Positions 16,793-23,591 of a stretch of 64,000 bases of DNA are shown piece after piece. The position numbers and the translations under genes are program-made. The stretch's first letter is position 1; the number at the start of each line of letters is the position of its first letter. Under the pieces are notes generated by a model. The model did not search any database, was not told the origin of the DNA, and worked only from the letters and a program-made list of their open reading frames with translations. Source of the stretch: Kitasatospora sp. NBC_00374 (GTDB lineage: Bacteria > Actinomycetota > Actinomycetes > Streptomycetales > Streptomycetaceae); contig NZ_CP107964.1 in NCBI RefSeq assembly GCF_041434935.1, forward strand, positions 5,749,001 to 5,813,000. Reading direction: 5' to 3'.

Positions 16793-18049
16793 ATGAGCAC
16801 CTTCTCCCTGGACCCGGGCCCGGACCAGCTGGCCGTCCGCGACTGGCTGCACGGCTTCGCCGCCGACGTGATGCGGCCGGCCGCCGCGGAGTGGGACGAG
16901 CGCGAGGAGACCCCCTGGCCGGTCATCCAGGAGGCCGCCCGACTCGGCATCTACTCCCTGGACTTCTACGCCCAGCAGTACTTCGACCCGTCCGGGGTGG
17001 GCATCCCGATCGCGATGGAGGAGCTGTTCTGGGGCGACGCGGGCCTCGGCCTCGCCATCGTCGGCACCACGCTGGCCGCCGTGGCCGTGCTCGCCAACGG
17101 CACCGACGAGCAGATCGGCACCTGGGCGCCGCAGATGTTCGGCACCCCCGACGACCTCAAGCTCGCCGCCTTCTGCTCCTCCGAGCCCGACGCGGGCTCG
17201 GACGTCTCCGCACTGCGCACCCGCGCGGTCTACCAGGAGGCCACCGACGAGTGGGTCCTGAGCGGCACCAAGACCTGGGCCACCAACGGCGGCATCGCCG
17301 ACGTGCACGTGGTCGTGGCCACCGTCGACCCGGCGCTCGGGGCGCGCGGACAGGCCTCGTTCATCGTGCCGCCCCGCACCCCGGGCCTCGCCCAGGGGCA
17401 GAAGTTCAAGAAGCACGGCATCCGCGCCTCGCACACCGCCGAGGTGGTCCTGGACGGCGTGCGGGTGCCCGGCCACTGCCTGCTCGGCGGCAAGGAGAGG
17501 CTGGACGAGCGGCTCGCCCGGGCCCGGGAGCGGGCGGCGGGCACGGCCGGCGGCGGGCAGGGCTCCGGCGGCTCCGGCGGCTCCGGCAAGAACGCGGCGA
17601 TGGCGACCTTCGAGGCCTCCCGGCCGGCCGTCGGCGCCCAGGCGATCGGGATCGCCCGGGCCGCGTACGAGGTGGCGCTGGACTACGCGAAGACCCGGGT
17701 GCAGTTCGGCCGCCCGATCATCGACAACCAGGGCGTGGCCTTCCAGCTCGCCGACATGAAGACCCGGATCGACGCCTCCCGGCTGCTGGTCTGGCGCGCC
17801 TCCTGGATGGCGGCGAACAACCAGCCGTTCACCGCCGCCGAGGGCTCGATGTCCAAGCTGTACGCCGGCGAGACGGCGAAGTGGGTGACGGCGCAGGCGA
17901 TGCAGATCCTCGGCGGCAACGGCTACACCCGGGAGTACCCGGTCGAGCGGATGCACCGGGACAGCGCGATCTACACCATCTTCGAGGGCACCAGCGAGAT
18001 CCAGCGGCTGGTCATCGCCCGGGCGATCTCGGGGCTGCCGATCCGCTGA
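16793..18049 (+). CDS. Acyl-CoA dehydrogenase
   Basis: 418-residue FAD-dependent acyl-CoA dehydrogenase (first step of beta-oxidation). ATG 16793 has CGGAGG upstream. FAD and substrate segments FCSSEPDAGSDVSAL, TKTWATNGG, RVQFGRPI, QILGGNGYTREYPVERM are present, with the catalytic Glu (about residue 398) in YTIFEGTSEIQR. An unusual Gly/Ser-rich stretch (three copies of GGCTCCGGC, 17561-17587) is inserted in a surface loop before AAMATFEASRPAVGA. The gene is alone in its unit and is probably controlled by the divergent TetR regulator. Confidence 0.94.
   Translation: MSTFSLDPGPDQLAVRDWLHGFAADVMRPAAAEWDEREETPWPVIQEAARLGIYSLDFYAQQYFDPSGVGIPIAMEELFWGDAGLGLAIVGTTLAAVAVLANGTDEQIGTWAPQMFGTPDDLKLAAFCSSEPDAGSDVSALRTRAVYQEATDEWVLSGTKTWATNGGIADVHVVVATVDPALGARGQASFIVPPRTPGLAQGQKFKKHGIRASHTAEVVLDGVRVPGHCLLGGKERLDERLARARERAAGTAGGGQGSGGSGGSGKNAAMATFEASRPAVGAQAIGIARAAYEVALDYAKTRVQFGRPIIDNQGVAFQLADMKTRIDASRLLVWRASWMAANNQPFTAAEGSMSKLYAGETAKWVTAQAMQILGGNGYTREYPVERMHRDSAIYTIFEGTSEIQRLVIARAISGLPIR
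17561..17587 (+). repeat. 9-bp tandem repeat (3 copies) encoding a Gly-Ser linker
   Basis: Three exact copies of GGCTCCGGC inside the acyl-CoA dehydrogenase gene, encoding GSGGSGGSG. It lies in a loop that is normally charged and shorter, which suggests slippage expansion. Confidence 0.9.
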
Positions 18050-18097
18050 GCGGTGCCGTCCGGCGCTCCCCGCGGGGGCGTTCGGCCGGCACGGCGG

Positions 18098-18835
18098 TCA
18101 GCGGGCCGCCCAGAAGGTCAGGCCCGCGGTCACCGCACCGAGGGCGGTGCCGGCCACGGTCTGCGCGAGGGTGTGGTCCCGGAGCACCACCCGGGACCAC
18201 GCGACGACGCCCACCACCGGGGCGGCCAGCAGCCACCAGGGGCTCAGCGCCAGGGCGAGGCAGACGGTCGCGCCGCCGGTCACCGCGGTGTGCACGGAGA
18301 TCTTCCACCAGACGGTCACCAGCAGCAGCGGCAGCAGCGAGGCGAACATCGCCAGCACGATGGCCGTCATGTCGGTCGGCGCATCCAGCAGGACCATGGT
18401 CACCAGACTGGTCAGCACCGACAGCAGGACCAGCGGCAGCACCACCAGCCGCCGCTTGCGCTGGCCGACGTGCCGGTCCTCGATCTCGCCCCGGCGCATC
18501 CCGCGCCGGATGAACCAGGTCGGGATCACGGCGGCGAACAGCGCGGCGAAGGCACCCCAGCCGAGTCCGGCCAGGCCGTAGCGGACCACACCGAGCAGCA
18601 GCACCAGCACGATGATGACGTTCTTCGGCTCCACCCCGTCGGTGACCAGCCGGGCCAGCCGGTACTCGCGGGAGGCTCCGGCCTCGCCGGGCGCCGCCGG
18701 GGCGGCCGGGGCGGCCGGGGCGGCCGGGGCGGTCGGGCGGCCCTCGCCGTCCGCGGGGATCGTGTCGGTCACGCCGTCGGCGCTCACACCGTCCCCGGCC
18801 GTCGTGTCGGGAGGGGTCTGGGCCGTGGTGTTCAT
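18098..18835 (-). CDS. PAP2-superfamily membrane phosphatase
   Basis: 245 residues from ATG 18835. After a disordered N-terminus with an Ala-Pro repeat, there are five or six membrane segments (such as NVIIVLVLLLGVVRYGLAG). PAP2 signature motifs are partly kept: KISVHTAVTGG and SRVVLRDHTLAQTVAG, holding the catalytic His residues; the first KxxxxxxRP motif is replaced by a basic stretch RHVGQRKRR. Likely acts on a lipid phosphate or diphosphate at the membrane. It is the last gene of a reverse-strand run after the crotonase-like gene (32-bp gap). Confidence 0.82.
   Translation of the reverse strand: MNTTAQTPPDTTAGDGVSADGVTDTIPADGEGRPTAPAAPAAPAAPAAPGEAGASREYRLARLVTDGVEPKNVIIVLVLLLGVVRYGLAGLGWGAFAALFAAVIPTWFIRRGMRRGEIEDRHVGQRKRRLVVLPLVLLSVLTSLVTMVLLDAPTDMTAIVLAMFASLLPLLLVTVWWKISVHTAVTGGATVCLALALSPWWLLAAPVVGVVAWSRVVLRDHTLAQTVAGTALGAVTAGLTFWAAR
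18696..18731 (-). repeat. 9-bp tandem repeat (4 copies) encoding Ala-Pro-Ala
   Basis: Four copies of GCCGGGGCG (plus-strand reading) in the N-terminal disordered part of the PAP2 gene. Simple slippage repeat. Confidence 0.9.
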
Positions 18836-18867
18836 CAGCTGCCGTTCTGCGGGGTGGAAACGCTCGA

Positions 18868-19650
18868 TCAGAATTGTGCCTCCCGCCGCTCCAGGAACGC
18901 GGCCAGCCCCTCCCGAACGTCCGGCGCCAGCCGGGACTTGCGCTCCCACGGCGCCACGGCCGGGCCGGCCTGCTCCGGCGGGACGGCCAGCGCGGACTTC
19001 ACCGCGCCGATCGTCTGCGGTGAGCGCCGGGCCAGCAGCCGGGCGAACTCCACGGCCCTGGCGTCCAGTTCACCCGCCGGCAGGACCTCCTCGACCAGCC
19101 CGTACCGCTCGGCCCGCCCGGCCGACACCAACTCCCCGGAGAAGAGCAGGTACTTGGCTCGGGCCGGCCCGACCAGTCGGGCCAACCGGACGGTCGGCAC
19201 GGCCGGGTAGACCACGCCCAGCTTGGCCGGCGTGATGCCGAACCTGGCGTCCTCGGCGGCGAACCGCAGGTCGCAGGCGACCGCGAGCTGGCAGCCGCCG
19301 CCCACACAGGCGCCGTGCACCACGGCCAGGGTGGGGTGCGGGAAGGCGGCCAGCGCCTCCTCGGCGGCCACGTTGTCCGCGTGGTAGGCGTCGGCCCGCG
19401 CGGGGTCCGCGTAGACCCCGGTCAGCTCGGTGATGTCCGCCCCCGCGGAGAAGGTGCCGCCCGCGCCGGTGAGCAGCAGCGCCCGGACGTCCGGGTGCGC
19501 CGCCAGCCGTTCCAGTACCCGGGGCAGGCCGCGCCACATCGCCAGGGTGACGGCGTTGCGGCGCTCGGGGCGGTCCAGCAGCACCGTGGCGACCGCGCCG
19601 TCGACCTGGGCGCGCAGGCCGTCCACTCCGGTGTCGACCGGCTCGACCAT
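18868..19650 (-). CDS. Crotonase-like protein (enoyl-CoA hydratase/isomerase family, catalytic Glu missing)
   Basis: 260 residues, ATG 19650. The crotonase fold is clear: the oxyanion-hole segment TFSAGADITEL, then GACVGGGCQLAVACDLRFA and GITPAKLGVVYP. The two Glu residues that do water addition in enoyl-CoA hydratase (E144 and E164 of the rat enzyme) align with Gln (GGGCQ) and Pro (ITPAK). The protein is therefore unlikely to be a standard hydratase; isomerase, decarboxylase or thioester-hydrolase activities occur in other crotonases. It sits between a RidA-like gene (31-bp gap) and the PAP2 gene. Confidence 0.87.
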   Translation of the reverse strand: MVEPVDTGVDGLRAQVDGAVATVLLDRPERRNAVTLAMWRGLPRVLERLAAHPDVRALLLTGAGGTFSAGADITELTGVYADPARADAYHADNVAAEEALAAFPHPTLAVVHGACVGGGCQLAVACDLRFAAEDARFGITPAKLGVVYPAVPTVRLARLVGPARAKYLLFSGELVSAGRAERYGLVEEVLPAGELDARAVEFARLLARRSPQTIGAVKSALAVPPEQAGPAVAPWERKSRLAPDVREGLAAFLERREAQF

Positions 19651-19681
19651 CAGTGCCTCCGCGGGTGCTCGTCTGTGCGCC

Positions 19682-20101
19682 TCACCCTTCCACAGCGGGT
19701 TCGTCCGGGACCACGGCGGTCACTGTGATCTCCACCAACTGGCCGGTGTAGCCCAGAGTGGCCACGCCCAGCAGGGTCGAGGTGTGCGGCCCGGCGGCCA
19801 GGCCGGAGGCGTTCACCACCTCCCAGACCGCGGAGAGCGGGCCCGGGGTCGGCGAGACCACGTAGACCGTGCTGGCGACCACCTGCGGCAGTCCGCTGCC
19901 GATCGACCGCAGCGCCGACTCCAGGTTGGCGAGCACCTGGTGGGCCTGGGCGACGTGGTCGCCGGGGCCGACCAGCCGGCCGTCCGCGTCCAGCGGCACC
20001 GCGCCGGCGAGGAACGCCAGCCGGGTGCCGGCCTCGACCACGGCGGTGTGGGCGTACCCGGGCGGCGGGAAGAGGCCCGGGACGGTGCTTCGGCGGATCA
20101 T
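19682..20101 (-). CDS. RidA-family protein (atypical)
   Basis: 139 residues, ATG 20101 with AGGAG upstream. The YjgF/YER057c/UK114 fold is supported by FLAGAVPLDADGRLVGPGDHVAQAHQ, ANLESAL and LVEITVTAVV. True RidA imine deaminases carry an Arg in an ARSxV segment; here the aligned segment reads PHTSTLLGVA, with Thr in place of Arg. It is thus more likely a Rid-family paralogue of other function. It is in line with GNAT upstream and the crotonase-like gene downstream. Confidence 0.85.
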   Translation of the reverse strand: MIRRSTVPGLFPPPGYAHTAVVEAGTRLAFLAGAVPLDADGRLVGPGDHVAQAHQVLANLESALRSIGSGLPQVVASTVYVVSPTPGPLSAVWEVVNASGLAAGPHTSTLLGVATLGYTGQLVEITVTAVVPDEPAVEG

Positions 20102-20182
20102 GCGCGGTGCTCCTCGGATCGTCCGGTCGGGACGATCATCGGTCGTGGGCGGCCGGCTGTCACCCGGGTTTCCGACTCCGCG

Positions 20183-20827
20183 TCAGCCGGGCCCGTGGTC
20201 GTCGCCGGCCGCGTCACCACCGGCGGGGTCATCGGCGGCGCCACCGCCGGGGTCACCCGCGACGTCACCGGCCGCCGTGCGGTCGGCGGGGTGCCACTCG
20301 CGCGCGAGCAGGGACCAGACCTCGTAGTCCAGCCGGACGCCGTTGTGCAGCGTGAACTCGCGCATCACGCCGTCCAGCCGCATCCCCATCCGCTGGGCGA
20401 CCGCGCGGCTGCGGGCGTTGACGGTGCTGTTCCACCACTCGACCCGGTGCAGCCCCCGCTCGACCAGGGCGTAGTCGATCAGGTGCCGGACCGCCGCGCC
20501 GACCAGGCCGCGGCCGCCTCCGGCGGGCTCGCTCCAGACCCCGATCTCGCAGGTGCCGGCCTTGGCGTCGAAGCGGACGAACATGGCGCCGCCGACCAGC
20601 GTGCCGTCCAGCCAGATCCCGAAGATCCGGCCGCTGTCGGCGGCCTGCCGGTCCGCGTAGGACTGGAGGGTGGCGCGCGCCGAGTCCAGGTCGGTGGAGC
20701 GGGTGGCCCACGGGATCCAGGGGTCGATGCCGTCCCGGGCGCGGTCCATGTGGGAGAGGAACTCGGCGGCCTGCCAGGGCTCCAGGGGGCGGAGCTCGGC
20801 GTCCTCGGTGAGCGGGATGGCGTACAC
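20183..20827 (-). CDS. GNAT N-acetyltransferase (RimJ/RimL type)
   Basis: 214 residues from GTG 20827, with GGAGG 5 bp upstream. Typical segments are RPLEPWQAAEF, the acetyl-CoA loop EPAGGGRGLVGAAVRHLIDYA, the WWNSTVNARSRAVAQRMGM helix and LDGVMREF. These match ribosomal-protein or small-molecule acetyltransferases of the RimJ/RimL group. The last 35 residues are a Gly/Asp/Ala tail. It heads the reverse-strand run GNAT-RidA-crotonase-PAP2 and faces a TetR gene across 138 bp. Confidence 0.88.
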   Translation of the reverse strand: MYAIPLTEDAELRPLEPWQAAEFLSHMDRARDGIDPWIPWATRSTDLDSARATLQSYADRQAADSGRIFGIWLDGTLVGGAMFVRFDAKAGTCEIGVWSEPAGGGRGLVGAAVRHLIDYALVERGLHRVEWWNSTVNARSRAVAQRMGMRLDGVMREFTLHNGVRLDYEVWSLLAREWHPADRTAAGDVAGDPGGGAADDPAGGDAAGDDHGPG

Positions 20828-20852
20828 GGCGGCCTCCGGTCGGCGGCGAGTG

Positions 20853-20882
20853 GGTGCGGATGCGGGTGCGGGTGCGGGTGCG
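20853..20882. repeat. Hexanucleotide tandem repeat (GGTGCG)
   Basis: Five hexamers, four exact GGTGCG and one GATGCG, in the leader of the GNAT gene. Likely slippage-prone; effect unknown. Confidence 0.85.
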
Positions 20883-20943
20883 GGGGTGGCGGCGGGGTCG
20901 GGCAGCGGGACGGACGGCGGGGGTCGGGCCCTGACAGAGTACA

Positions 20944-20959
20944 TAACAAACGTTTGGTA
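20944..20959. promoter_or_regulatory. TetR operator CAAACGTTTG
   Basis: A perfect 10-bp palindrome at 20947-20956, extended by TA/TA after one mismatch. Motifs of the AAACGTTT type are common TetR-family operators. It ends 6 bp before the TetR ATG at 20966, so the regulator probably represses itself and perhaps the divergent GNAT unit. Confidence 0.7.
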
Positions 20960-20965
20960 GGTACC

Positions 20966-21778
20966 ATGGCGGCCATGACGCCCGCCCGAGGAGACCACGA
21001 AGCCCGCCGAGCCGACGTCTCCGAGGCGGTCTGGCGGGTGCTGGCCGAGCGCGGCTTCGGCGGGCTGACGCTGCGGGCCGTCGCCGCGGAGATGGGCGCC
21101 TCCACCGGGCTGCTCACCCACTACTTCCCGAACAAGCGGGCGCTGCTGCGGCACGCGCTCGACGTCCTGGACCGGCGCTCGGCCGCGCGTGCCAAGCCCG
21201 CCTCCGAGCGGGCCGGCGCCGGTCTGGAGATGCTGCGCGCCGTCCTGCTGGACATCCTTCCGCTGACCCCGCAGAGCGCGGCCGGAAACCGGATCTGGGT
21301 GGCCTCCTGGGATGTGGCGCTGGCCGATCCGGAACTGGCCGAGGAGCACGCCGAACGGTACCGGCGGGCCCGGCTCCGGATGGCGGAGCACGTCGTGGAC
21401 GCACGGAGGCTGGGTGAGCTGCCGGACGGATCCGACGGTTCGCACGGCCGGGACGGAGCGGGCGAACCTCGCGGTCCGGGCGAAGGCCGCGGTGCGGATG
21501 AAATGCGCGGACCGGATGAAATGCGCGGAGCGGGCGGATCGGACGGATCGGCCGAGGATGTGGCGGCGGCGGCGCAGAGTTTTGTGCTGGGGCTGGTGGT
21601 GCAGGCGCTCTTCGCGCCGCGGGAGTTCCCGCCGGAACGCCAGATTCAGCTTGTGGACCGTTATCTCGCCGGTCTCGCGGCGGGCGCCGCTCCGGGCGTT
21701 GTGGCGGAGCCCGAAGGGGGCGTCGCGCCGGGTCCCGGCACGGGACGGGCCGACGCCGATGGATTCCACCTCGGGTGA
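20966..21778 (+). CDS. TetR-family transcriptional regulator with low-complexity insert
   Basis: 270 residues from ATG 20966 (a second ATG at 20975 is possible). The helix-turn-helix is in LRAVAAEMGASTGLLTHYF, near residue 40. The ligand domain has an unusual 50-residue Gly/Asp/Arg-rich insert after ARRLGELPDG, built partly from a repeated DEMRGP unit, before the last helices AAAAQSFVLGLVVQALF. The C-terminal 35 residues are also low-complexity. A palindromic operator lies immediately upstream, and there is little room for a leader, so the mRNA may be short-leadered or leaderless. Confidence 0.9.
   Translation: MAAMTPARGDHEARRADVSEAVWRVLAERGFGGLTLRAVAAEMGASTGLLTHYFPNKRALLRHALDVLDRRSAARAKPASERAGAGLEMLRAVLLDILPLTPQSAAGNRIWVASWDVALADPELAEEHAERYRRARLRMAEHVVDARRLGELPDGSDGSHGRDGAGEPRGPGEGRGADEMRGPDEMRGAGGSDGSAEDVAAAAQSFVLGLVVQALFAPREFPPERQIQLVDRYLAGLAAGAAPGVVAEPEGGVAPGPGTGRADADGFHLG
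21494..21529 (+). repeat. 18-bp tandem duplication within the TetR gene
   Basis: Two 18-bp units (21494-21511 and 21512-21529) differing at one base, each encoding (A/P)DEMRG. They keep the frame and lengthen a disordered loop. Confidence 0.9.
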
Positions 21779-21794
21779 TTCGGGTGGATGTGGG

Positions 21795-21867
21795 CGCCCC
21801 CAGCAGGATTCGAACCTGCGACCTACCGCTTAGAAGGCGGGTGCTCTATCCGCTGAGCTATGGGGGC
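21795..21867 (-). tRNA. tRNA-Arg (anticodon UCU)
   Basis: A 73-nt cloverleaf on the reverse strand. The 7-bp acceptor stem is GCCCCCA/TGGGGGC, the D-arm starts TAGCTCAGC, the anticodon loop CTTCTAA gives UCU, and the T-arm is GCAGG-TTCGAAT-CCTGC. The discriminator is G, and CCA is not encoded. It reads the rare AGA codon, which in streptomycetes often marks late or regulated genes. Confidence 0.97.
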
Positions 21868-22397
21868 CGGGCGGGGTGTCGGGCCGGAAAACCGGCCCTC
21901 GACTGCGCTGAGTGAGGGACTGCGGACGCATTGTGTCGGTCGGCGGCGGGTCCCTCGGGTGCCCGACGCGCGGGCACACCCGGCCCCTGGCCGGGGGCTG
22001 GATGTTCCGGGACAGGATACGGGTGTCGGGATCCTCCGCCGGGCGTTCAGGCATCGGGTCGGGTGTGTCGGCCTTGGTGGAGCCGTCCGATAATCGCAGG
22101 TGGTGGCCGGACGTGCAGCGCCCTGGCGGGCCTTGGACCCGGACGTTGTGCACTCGTTACGGGGCTGCCTCCTCACCCGTTATGGATTCGGTGCGGAGAA
22201 TACCCGGCCGTCCTTGCGGGTGGGGGCCGGATTTGGGTTACTTCGGTCGGATGACATGCCCCGGACGGTTGCCCGGCCACCCGTTCGGGGCTTGGCGGGA
22301 TGTGTGGTTTGCGTGATTCGTTGTCATGTCCGCGGTGAGGTCAAGGTTCCCGGAGCTGCCGAATTCAGGGTGGATTCACCCGGTCGAGCTATTCGCG

Positions 22398-22406
22398 TTG
22401 TCCACA
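22398..22406 (+). promoter_or_regulatory. DnaA box
   Basis: TTGTCCACA, an exact match to the preferred Streptomyces DnaA box. It is the first of two in the same orientation, 17 bp apart start to start. Confidence 0.75.
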
Positions 22407-22414
22407 GGCGCGAC

Positions 22415-22423
22415 TTGTCCACA
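22415..22423 (+). promoter_or_regulatory. DnaA box
   Basis: A second exact TTGTCCACA, 8 bp after the first. Two adjacent perfect boxes are unlikely by chance and would allow cooperative DnaA binding, about 270 bp upstream of the ssb paralogue. Confidence 0.75.
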
Positions 22424-22694
22424 GGAATTCGGGTGACCTTGGCGGGCGCCGGTGCGGGATTGCACTCTTTTCTCGGGCGGATTGCTCCGCGGAATACCGC
22501 GGGGGATTTCGCCGCGGATTCGGCCGGCGGGTCCGATCGCGGATCGCCGGGCGGTGAATGGCCGCCCTGCGGGCGTGTCCGGCGGGCGGCCGAATGGCAG
22601 TCCGCGGGTGGGGCTGCGGGATGCGGACGGCCGCCGGCGTACGGCGGTTGACGGAGGGTCGGCGGTGTCCGGCCGGAGATCGGGAAGGTGTGCC

Positions 22695-23261
22695 ATGAAC
22701 GAAACCCTGGTGACCATGGTCGGCAACGTCGCCTCGGCGGTCAGCTACGCGCAGACGTCGGCCGGGGTGCCGGTCGCCAACTTCCGGATGGCGACCACGG
22801 AGCGCCGCTACGACCGGGGCAGCGGCGACTGGGTGGACGGCGACACCAGCTGGGTCACGGTGGTGGCATGGCGCTGGCTCGCCACCAACCTGGTCGCCTC
22901 GGTCGCCAAGGGGGACCCCGTGGTGGTCAGCGGCCGACTGCGGGTCAGGGAGTGGGAGCAGGAGGAACAGCGGCGTTCGGCGGTCGAGATCGACGCCCGG
23001 GTGGTGGGCCACGACCTGTCCCGGGGGACGTCGGCGTTCCGGCGTGCGGGGCAGGCCAGGCCGGAGCTGGTGCCCGGCGGAGCGGCCGGGATCCCGCCGG
23101 GCGCCCGGCCGGAGCTGCCCCCCGCGGTGGCGACGGTCGAGCAGGCGGTGCCGGGGTGGATCGTCGCCGCGGTGGAGGCGAGGCGTGTGGCGGACGTGTC
23201 CGATGTGTCCGATGTGGGCGTCTCGTCCGGCGAGTTGGCAGGGGATGGGGGCGGCGGGTGA
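22695..23261 (+). CDS. Single-stranded DNA-binding protein paralogue (SsbB-like)
   Basis: 188 residues, ATG 22695 after GGGAAGG. The first 115 residues form an SSB OB-fold: MNETLVTMVGNVAS, NFRMATTERRYDR, WVTVVAWRWLATN, KGDPVVVSGRLRVREW and VEIDARVVGHDLSRGTSAFRR. This resembles SsbB, the second SSB of Streptomyces linked to sporulation chromosome segregation and competence. The C-terminus is Gly/Ser/Val-rich and lacks the DDDIPF-type acidic tip of the replicative SSB, so it should not recruit the usual partners. Which paralogue this is cannot be settled here. Confidence 0.88.
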   Translation: MNETLVTMVGNVASAVSYAQTSAGVPVANFRMATTERRYDRGSGDWVDGDTSWVTVVAWRWLATNLVASVAKGDPVVVSGRLRVREWEQEEQRRSAVEIDARVVGHDLSRGTSAFRRAGQARPELVPGGAAGIPPGARPELPPAVATVEQAVPGWIVAAVEARRVADVSDVSDVGVSSGELAGDGGGG

Positions 23262-23591
23262 AGCCGGTGGTGGAGTTGTGTCGAGCCGGGGGGAACATGT
23301 CGACTAAGGTTCAAAGCTGATCGATTTCCCGGCACTTCGGTGGTTGAAGAGTGCAAAGTCCGGCGGATCGCGGATTCGACGATCATTCTGTCGAAGCGTC
23401 AACAGTTGCCGATGACCGGCGGTTTGGTAACGATACAGCTACGGAACTGTCCTGGTTTGCTACACGGGTTTGAACCTACCGGCAGGTCAATAAGATGCGT
23501 CTGGTCCACACAGGTGCTGTGGCGTCACAGGGGGCGCCGCATTGCAGGGGTGGCCGGCCACGAGCGCGGCCAAGCCCGAAGGGATCAATAC
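23262..23591 (+). other. Leader/promoter region of the thioester surface protein
   Basis: 330 bp, lower in GC than its neighbours, with no gene. A possible promoter is at 23406-23433. A DnaA-box-like TGGTCCACA with one mismatch lies at 23502-23510. If the promoter is correct, the mRNA leader is about 150 nt. Confidence 0.45.
23406..23433 (+). promoter_or_regulatory. Possible promoter of thioester surface protein gene
   Basis: TTGCCG (23406-23411), 16-bp spacing, then TAACGA (23428-23433), followed by TACAGC. It is a reasonable vegetative-type match in an AT-richer stretch. Confidence 0.35.

Larger units (their letters stand above)
21868..22694. other. Long non-coding region with DnaA boxes
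   Basis: About 830 bp with no convincing gene; the open frames in it show no family likeness and poor codon bias. It holds a small hairpin GGGCCGG-AAAA-CCGGCCC at 21881-21898 just upstream of the tRNA, several TA-richer patches around 22170-22450, and two perfect DnaA boxes (listed separately). It precedes the ssb paralogue, so it may serve as its regulatory region. Confidence 0.55.

Noticed and set aside
21795..21867. tRNA-Arg as integration site of a mobile element
   Set aside because: No duplicated tRNA 3' end, integrase or phage gene is visible on either side.
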